10,928 nucleotides of DNA from an uncultured bacterium (GTDB lineage: Bacteria > Patescibacteriota > Minisyncoccia > Phycocordibacterales > UBA9973), in the NCBI GenBank assembly GCA_903891365.1, contig CAITEG010000010.1, positions 1-10,928 of the forward strand. Reading direction: 5' to 3'. The notes under the pieces are model-generated. The model was not told the DNA's origin, did not search any database, and worked only from the letters and a program-made list of their open reading frames with translations. The position numbers and the translations under genes are program-made. Shown here piece by piece: positions 6,530 to 10,928 of this stretch (position 1 is the first letter of the stretch; every line of letters begins with the position of its first letter).

Positions 6530-6655
6530 TTTTTGAATAAATAAAATAGTCTTTGAGAAATGCCTTACGGAGGCCGTCGGGCCGAGTACGAGCAAAATTT
6601 TCAGCAGAAAATTATTGTGTGCATTTCGAGAAGAGCTATTTTATGATTTCAAGAA
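6530..6655 (+). repeat. Imperfect-palindrome repeat, copy 3 (~126 nt)
   Basis: This fills nearly the whole lysC-asd gap. The outer stem ATAAAATAG (6541-6549) pairs with CTATTTTAT (6636-6644), extended outward by TTTTTGAA (6530-6537) with TTCAAGAA (6648-6655), one mismatch. The inner hairpin is AATTTTC (6596-6602) with GAAAATT (6607-6613) and loop AGCA; a second hairpin is GGCC with GGCC around GTCG near 6572-6583. It aligns with copies 1 and 2 despite different stem sequences. Confidence 0.85.
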
Positions 6656-6661
6656 TCTATA

Positions 6662-8020
6662 CTATTTAATAAATTTTTTATACAAACTATTCACGACCTT
6701 CTCAATATTATCTGTTCTTATCACAGCTTCTATTCTTTTACAGTTATCAAAATAGAAAGCACTTATCTGTAAATCTGTCCCAAGCTTTACTAGTAGGTCA
6801 TTGAAGTTACTGACGTCCTTGGCTTCAAAGTTTCCGACGAGGAAGACCATACTGGCTTTCATCATTTCTATTTCTTCTACTTTACTCTTTATATCATTAT
6901 ATACTTTTTCTATTTCATCGCTCTTGTCTGCAACTATCTGTAGGCTGTAGCGGGTGTTGCTTATCAGAAGCATCTCCACTTTGTGTTTTTTAAAACTCTC
7001 ACAAACGAGAAGCATAAGATCATTTACTTTCATGGTCTCGTCTGTAATTAAAAGTAAGTTCAAATCTTTCTTTAAGCTTACAATCTTGGCTCCTTTTCCT
7101 GGTTTCTTTATTTCTCCAATTTTTGTATTAAGTTTTGGGTTGGCAATTGAGGCTATCTCTATCTCGGTTTTATACATCTTTACATACTGTATAGCTTTGT
7201 CGTGGATTATCTTACCAGCTTCTTCTGCTTCTAAGTAACTAATGAAGGGGATAGTCTTAGCAGTTTTTACTATCTTCGGATCTGCCGAGAGAACTCCACC
7301 GACATCTTTCCAAAGGATAATCTTCTCTGCTTGTAAGGCTGCTCCTATGAAGCAAGCCGTCGTATCTGTACCTCCTCTTCCAAGAGTTGTAATTTCTCCA
7401 TCTTTTGTTATACCTGTGAATCCTGGAATAACTACTACGCTTTTAATATCCTTCATTTTATTATTCAAATTTTTTGCTGATACTAGATAGTCGATGTTTG
7501 CATTCTTGAAGTGATTATCTGTCACGATAGGTATCTCTTCCGCAAGGAATTCTGTGGCTAAAATACCATTTGAATTGAGGTAGTAAGTCATGATGATAGC
7601 TGAAAGCTTTTCTCCATAAGCTACAAGCTTGTCTTCAAGAGCACTGGTAACAATAGAAGCCTTGGATTTTGAATTCTTGTGAGTATTTTTTAATTCGTTC
7701 TCTAGTTTATTTAAGATTTTTTCTAGCTCTGTTTCTAATTTTCCTAGGTGAGGGTTTGATATTTTAATATCAAGAGCAGCTTGCTTGTGTCTATTTAATA
7801 AGTTAGATATAAAAGCCTCAATAGTCTTCTCGTCGTAATTTTCTTTTAGATTATTTACAAAAGAGAGTATCTCATCTGTCACTTTCGGCATAGCAGAAAC
7901 AACAGCGATACTTTGGTATCCTTTCTTTGTTTGTTCTTCAATTCTTTTCTTCATTATGGGGATGAACTCTTTTACGAGTATTCCTCCTCCAAACTTGTTC
8001 ACAATGATTGGTTTAGACAT
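6662..8020 (-). CDS. lysC: Aspartate kinase
   Basis: Phosphorylates L-aspartate to L-aspartyl 4-phosphate, the substrate for asd downstream. The 452-aa single-function kinase has the N-terminal VNKFGGG motif (7-13; usual form KFGGTS, so the Thr is replaced by Gly), GEKLS (136-140), the nucleotide/substrate motif TTLGRGGTDTTA (211-222), and KDVGGVLSADPKIV (238-251). Residues about 320-452 look like two divergent ACT domains, the usual sites for feedback by lysine or threonine; whether they bind a ligand here cannot be told. No homoserine dehydrogenase fusion is present. The start fits the family, but there is no clear Shine-Dalgarno. The gene is divergent from the carboxy(nor)spermidine dehydrogenase gene and heads the lysC-asd pair. 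Confidence 0.95.
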   Translation of the reverse strand: MSKPIIVNKFGGGILVKEFIPIMKKRIEEQTKKGYQSIAVVSAMPKVTDEILSFVNNLKENYDEKTIEAFISNLLNRHKQAALDIKISNPHLGKLETELEKILNKLENELKNTHKNSKSKASIVTSALEDKLVAYGEKLSAIIMTYYLNSNGILATEFLAEEIPIVTDNHFKNANIDYLVSAKNLNNKMKDIKSVVVIPGFTGITKDGEITTLGRGGTDTTACFIGAALQAEKIILWKDVGGVLSADPKIVKTAKTIPFISYLEAEEAGKIIHDKAIQYVKMYKTEIEIASIANPKLNTKIGEIKKPGKGAKIVSLKKDLNLLLITDETMKVNDLMLLVCESFKKHKVEMLLISNTRYSLQIVADKSDEIEKVYNDIKSKVEEIEMMKASMVFLVGNFEAKDVSNFNDLLVKLGTDLQISAFYFDNCKRIEAVIRTDNIEKVVNSLYKKFIK

Positions 8021-8059
8021 TTCTTTTGTAGATTTAAGTATTATTGATAAACAAGTTGA

Positions 8060-8087
8060 TTATAGTATATATAGCGTATAAATCAAG
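8060..8087 (-). promoter_or_regulatory. lysC: lysC promoter (TTGATT-N16-TATAAT)
   Basis: On the minus strand, -35 TTGATT (8087-8082) and a perfect -10 TATAAT (8065-8060) have a 16-nt spacer and end 39 nt before the lysC ATG. A TTGATT on the plus strand at 8057-8062 makes a widely spaced inverted repeat with the -35, of unclear meaning. Confidence 0.6.
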
Positions 8088-8098
8088 GATATTTTCAT

Positions 8099-8127
8099 TG
8101 ACTTATGGGGTAGCGAATAGTAAACTA
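8099..8127 (+). promoter_or_regulatory. Promoter of the carboxy(nor)spermidine operon (TTGACT-N17-TAAACT)
   Basis: -35 TTGACT (8099-8104) matches consensus at 5 of 6 positions and -10 TAAACT (8122-8127) at 4 of 6, with a 17-nt spacer. Transcription would start near 8134, a short leader before either candidate ATG. It is divergent from the lysC promoter, with 11 nt between the two -35 elements. Confidence 0.5.
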
Positions 8128-8182
8128 ATATTGTTATTAATTTATCTTTATCGTCGGCTTTATGCCTTTGACGAATATAAAA

Positions 8183-9433
8183 ATGAACAAAATTTTAGTT
8201 ATCGGTTGCGGAAATGTCGGTAGTGTTGGTTTACATAAAATGGCTCAATTTAAGAGCACTTTTTCTGAGATTCATGTAGTGGGTCGCACTCCTTCGAAAT
8301 GTGAAGCTGTTCGCCAGTCTGTCCTAAAGAAGTCTAAAGGCAAAGTGGATTTAAATATTCATATAGCTGACGTTGGTAATGGGGATACTTTTCTAAGACT
8401 CCTTAAAGAGATAAAGCCTACGCTCGTCGTGAACTGGGGTAGTCCTTATGATAATCTAGTAGTTATGGACGCTTGTTTAGAGTATGGAGTAAACTATATA
8501 GATACTGCTTGCTATGAGAATCCTGAGAAGTATGGCTTCTCTTATAAACTACAACTTGCTAAAAATGAAGCTTTCAAGAAGAAAGGCTTACTTGCTATTC
8601 TTGGTTCAGGTTTTGACCCAGGGGTTTCAAATATCTACTCAGCCTATGCTCGTGACTATATGTTCGACAAGATAGAGACTATCGACATTCTAGACTGCAA
8701 TGGTGGTTCAAAAGATGAGAATATTAAATTCGCTCCAAACTTTGACCCAGAAATAAACTTGCGTGAACTTATCCTCCCTATTAAATTCTGGGAGAAAGGA
8801 AAATGGCAAGAGAGAATGAAGCTTATCGATGAAGATGCACCTTTCTTTGAATTCAATTTCCCTGAAGCAGGAAAGTTTACTCCTTACCTCATGTACCACG
8901 AAGAACTTGAGACTATTCCTACACACATACCAGGACTTAAGCGTATTCGCTTCTGGATGACATTCTCTACGACATATCTCACATACCTCCGAGTTCTTTA
9001 CAATGTTGGGCTTACACGTATCGATGCTGTGGACTATGATGGCAAGAAAGTTGTGCCTGTTAAATTCTTGAAAGCAATTCTTCCTAAGGGTGAAGACTTC
9101 AATAGTGGCTATGTGGGCAAGACAAATATTGGGAACATTATCACTGGTACAAAAGCTGGCAAGAAAAAAGCTGTCTATATCTACAATGTTTGTGATCATA
9201 AGGCCGCTTTTAAAGAGACAGGAGGTAACGCTATCGGTTATACGACAGCAATTCCCACAGTTACTTGTGCGAAACTTGTGTTAGAAGGTAAGTGGGGTGG
9301 AGTTGGTACAAAGAATACAGAGGACAAGAGTCTTGATTCAAAGATATTTATCGATGAAATGGCAAAAGTAGGTCTTACCACAGTGATGAAGACTCTTAAA
9401 GATATCCCAGCTGCACTTAAAAAGGGTTATTAG
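8183..9433 (+). CDS. Carboxynorspermidine/carboxyspermidine dehydrogenase (saccharopine-dehydrogenase family)
   Basis: Reductively condenses aspartate semialdehyde with a primary amine (putrescine, diaminopropane or agmatine) to give a carboxylated triamine. Counting from ATG 8183 (416 aa): Rossmann loop VIGCGNVG (6-13), VVNWGSPYDNLVVMDACLEYG (82-102; many relatives read VNIALPYQDL), GSGFDPGVSNIYSAYA (141-156), APNFDPEINLRE (184-195), YHEELET (238-244), LKRIRFWMTF (252-261) and the family hallmark YIYNVCDHK (332-340). These separate it from true saccharopine dehydrogenases of lysine metabolism. ATG 8162 would add MPLTNIK; neither start has a Shine-Dalgarno, and MNKILVIGCG is the usual family beginning. 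The cognate decarboxylase follows after 64 nt and the supplier genes lysC and asd are divergent. The amine substrate cannot be read from sequence. Confidence 0.93.
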   Translation: MNKILVIGCGNVGSVGLHKMAQFKSTFSEIHVVGRTPSKCEAVRQSVLKKSKGKVDLNIHIADVGNGDTFLRLLKEIKPTLVVNWGSPYDNLVVMDACLEYGVNYIDTACYENPEKYGFSYKLQLAKNEAFKKKGLLAILGSGFDPGVSNIYSAYARDYMFDKIETIDILDCNGGSKDENIKFAPNFDPEINLRELILPIKFWEKGKWQERMKLIDEDAPFFEFNFPEAGKFTPYLMYHEELETIPTHIPGLKRIRFWMTFSTTYLTYLRVLYNVGLTRIDAVDYDGKKVVPVKFLKAILPKGEDFNSGYVGKTNIGNIITGTKAGKKKAVYIYNVCDHKAAFKETGGNAIGYTTAIPTVTCAKLVLEGKWGGVGTKNTEDKSLDSKIFIDEMAKVGLTTVMKTLKDIPAALKKGY

Positions 9434-9444
9434 TTAAACAAAAA

Positions 9445-9473
9445 TCCAGACAGGCCTTAAAGGCCTGTCTGGA
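9445..9473. repeat. Strong intercistronic hairpin
   Basis: TCCAGACAGGCCTT and AAGGCCTGTCTGGA form a perfect stem (at least 12 bp with loop TTAAA). On the plus strand an A-run, not a T-run, follows. It therefore lacks the U-tract of an intrinsic terminator for the operon, but would have one (TTTTT) on the minus strand, where no gene reads. It probably acts as an mRNA-stabilising or processing structure between the dehydrogenase and decarboxylase genes. Confidence 0.75.
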
Positions 9474-9497
9474 AAAAATGGAAGATATTAAAATTAT

Positions 9498-10688
9498 ATG
9501 TCAAAAAGTAAAGAAAACATTTTTATAGAACCTTGGATAGAAACGACAGGGTGGGATAAAGTAGACTTTTCTAAAGTAGAGACTCCTTCATATGTAGTTT
9601 CATTAGAAAAATTAGAAAACAATCTAAAGATTCTGAAAGGAGTAGAAGAGAAAACTGGAGCTCATATACTTATGGCACTCAAAGGTTTTTCAATGTTTTC
9701 TACTTTTCCTTTGATCAAGAAGTATCTTTCTGGAAGCGAGGCAAGTTCAGTAAATGAAGCTCGTCTTGGATATAAAGAATTTGGTAAAGAGACTCATGTA
9801 TTCTCACCTTCATACACAGATGAAAATATTAGAGAGTATATAAAATATGCAGACCATCTTGTTTTCAATTCTTTTTCTCAATGGAATAAATTTAAGAACA
9901 AATGCGTGGGCAATGTCTCCTGTGGTCTTCGTGTAAACTTAGAGCATAGTGAAGTAGAAACTTCTATGTATGATCCAAGTAGTCCGAATTCTCATTTTGG
10001 AGTCACAGTAGCAAGCTTTGAAAAAGAAAATATAACTGGACTCGAAGGACTTCACTTCCATAATCTTTGCGAACTTAATGCAGATGCACTAGAGAGGAGT
10101 TTAAAAGTTTTCGAAGAAAAGTTTGGAGAATATTTACCACAGATGAAGTGGGTTAATTTTGGTGGAGGTCATCATATAACAAGGAAAGATTATGATCTAG
10201 AATTGCTTTATAAAATATTGAATGATTTTAAAACGAAATACCCTCATTTAGAAGTTTATTTAGAGCCTGGAGAAGCGGTAGCACTTAATGCTGGAGTACT
10301 AGTTGCAAGTGTAGTGGATATATTTAAGAATGGTATGAATATAGCAGTGCTTGATGTATCGGCCACTACGCATATGCCAGATGTGCTTGAAATGCCTTAT
10401 TTACCTACTATTTTAGATGCAGAACCTACAAAGGAAGGCTCAGATCATAATTATCGCCTGGTGGGACCAAGTTGCCTTACAGGGGATGTAATAGGCGAGT
10501 ATTCATTCACTAAACCTCTTGAAATAGGTCAAAAATTGGTATTTATGAACATGGCTATCTATACGATGGTGAAGAATAATACTTTCAATGGAGTAAACTT
10601 ACCAAACATAACAACAGTAGATAAAACTGGAAAAATTAAAATTATCAAAAAGTTTTGTTATAAAGATTTTAAAAATAGATTATCTTAA
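9498..10688 (+). CDS. nspC: Carboxynorspermidine/carboxyspermidine decarboxylase
   Basis: PLP-dependent decarboxylase that turns the product of the preceding dehydrogenase into the free triamine (spermidine or norspermidine, or aminopropylagmatine). It is an alanine-racemase-fold protein of 396 aa, the usual size. Seen in order: ILMALKGFSM with PLP Lys62 (57-66), ASSVNEARLG (82-91), LHFHNLCE (185-192), the phosphate loop NFGGGHHITR (220-229), YLEPGEAV (254-261), HMPDVLEMPY (292-301), the catalytic-Cys segment GPSCLTGDVIG (323-333) with Cys326, YTMVKNNTFNG (355-365) and the family-typical end DFKNRLS. HITR and HMPDVLEMPY distinguish it from diaminopimelate decarboxylase. The nearest Shine-Dalgarno-like GGAAG lies 13 nt before the ATG. 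It is in an operon with the dehydrogenase (64 nt, strong hairpin between) and the ureohydrolase (7 nt). Confidence 0.93.
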   Translation: MSKSKENIFIEPWIETTGWDKVDFSKVETPSYVVSLEKLENNLKILKGVEEKTGAHILMALKGFSMFSTFPLIKKYLSGSEASSVNEARLGYKEFGKETHVFSPSYTDENIREYIKYADHLVFNSFSQWNKFKNKCVGNVSCGLRVNLEHSEVETSMYDPSSPNSHFGVTVASFEKENITGLEGLHFHNLCELNADALERSLKVFEEKFGEYLPQMKWVNFGGGHHITRKDYDLELLYKILNDFKTKYPHLEVYLEPGEAVALNAGVLVASVVDIFKNGMNIAVLDVSATTHMPDVLEMPYLPTILDAEPTKEGSDHNYRLVGPSCLTGDVIGEYSFTKPLEIGQKLVFMNMAIYTMVKNNTFNGVNLPNITTVDKTGKIKIIKKFCYKDFKNRLS

Positions 10689-10695
10689 ATTATAT

Positions 10696-10928
10696 ATGGA
10701 TACACAAAATAAAAGAGAAGAAATATTGAAAAATTTTAATCCAAATGAAAATGGATTAACTTCACATGGAATTTTTGGGTTACCTTTTGAAGTAGAGGAT
10801 TCTAGTGTTGTATTAGTTCCTGTTCCTTGGGAGGCAACTGTTTCTTATCATGGTGGAACAGCTGAGGGTCCAAAAGCTATACTTGATGCTTCTCAGCAAA
10901 TCGATTTATTTGATCCATTGTATCCAAA
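10696..10928 (+). CDS. Agmatinase/arginase-family ureohydrolase (partial, N-terminal 77 residues)
   Basis: An open frame from ATG 10696 runs off the right edge. FNPNENGLTSHGIFGLPFEVEDSS (about 14-37) is followed by VVLVPVPWEATVSYHGGTAEGPKAILDASQQIDLFDP (about 38-74), the characteristic N-terminal block of the ureohydrolase fold. The manganese-binding His/Asp motifs lie beyond the window, so catalytic competence is not visible. It begins 7 nt after the nspC stop with no Shine-Dalgarno, so it is almost surely in the same transcript. In this setting it should remove urea, from agmatine (giving putrescine) or from aminopropylagmatine (giving spermidine). Arginase or formimidoylglutamase activity is less likely from context. 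Confidence 0.85.
   Translation, partial: MDTQNKREEILKNFNPNENGLTSHGIFGLPFEVEDSSVVLVPVPWEATVSYHGGTAEGPKAILDASQQIDLFDPLYP

Noticed and set aside
8708..9199. 163-aa minus-strand ORF
   Set aside because: It is fully inside the carboxy(nor)spermidine dehydrogenase gene on the opposite strand, with no family motif; a shadow frame.
8183..9433. Saccharopine dehydrogenase of lysine metabolism
   Set aside because: The YNVCDH, FDPEINLRE and LKRIRFWMTF blocks and the adjacent nspC-type decarboxylase identify the carboxy(nor)spermidine dehydrogenase branch.
620..10928. Recoding of TGA as glycine, as in some CPR lineages
   Set aside because: All complete genes read through with standard code to TAA or TAG, with no in-frame TGA and no gene that would be extended past one.

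Overview
The window is AT-rich, densely coded DNA with standard stop codons (seven TAA/TAG ends, no sign of TGA recoding). It has very few Shine-Dalgarno sequences at normal distance. Together with a PaaX/Cas2-like regulator and compact gene set, this suggests a small-genome bacterium of the Patescibacteria/CPR (Parcubacteria-like). That placement is inference from style, not from a marker phylogeny.

Layout. (1) 1-435, minus strand: N-terminal part of a winged-helix regulator with a Cas2-like domain, running off the left edge. (2) 436-619: divergent control region with a 30-bp near-perfect palindrome, a good promoter and two hairpins in front of dnaK. (3) 620-3874: dnaK then dnaJ, separated by 273 nt that hold two copies, in opposite orientation, of a ~120-nt imperfect-palindrome repeat. 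(4) 3875-4009: promoter with an inverted repeat between its hexamers, then a leader whose 5' half looks like a TPP (THI-box) aptamer. (5) 4010-5395: compact arginine decarboxylase, ending in a bidirectional terminator. (6) 8020-5429, minus strand: aspartate kinase then aspartate-semialdehyde dehydrogenase, with a third copy of the repeat between them. (7) 8021-8182: divergent promoters. (8) 8183 to the right edge: carboxy(nor)spermidine dehydrogenase, carboxy(nor)spermidine decarboxylase and the start of an agmatinase/arginase-family ureohydrolase.

How it works together. Blocks 5-8 encode what looks like a complete route from arginine and aspartate to spermidine. Arginine decarboxylase gives agmatine. 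Aspartate kinase and ASA dehydrogenase give aspartate semialdehyde. The dehydrogenase condenses the semialdehyde with an amine, the decarboxylase removes the carboxyl group, and the ureohydrolase removes urea. The ureohydrolase could act first (agmatine to putrescine, then carboxyspermidine) or last (carboxyaminopropylagmatine route). No lysine, threonine or methionine genes accompany lysC and asd here, so these two may serve polyamine synthesis.

The most interesting items are the three-copy structured repeat family with compensatory changes, the self-contained polyamine cluster, the truncated TPP-like leader before the arginine decarboxylase, and the palindrome shared by the PaaX-like regulator and dnaK.
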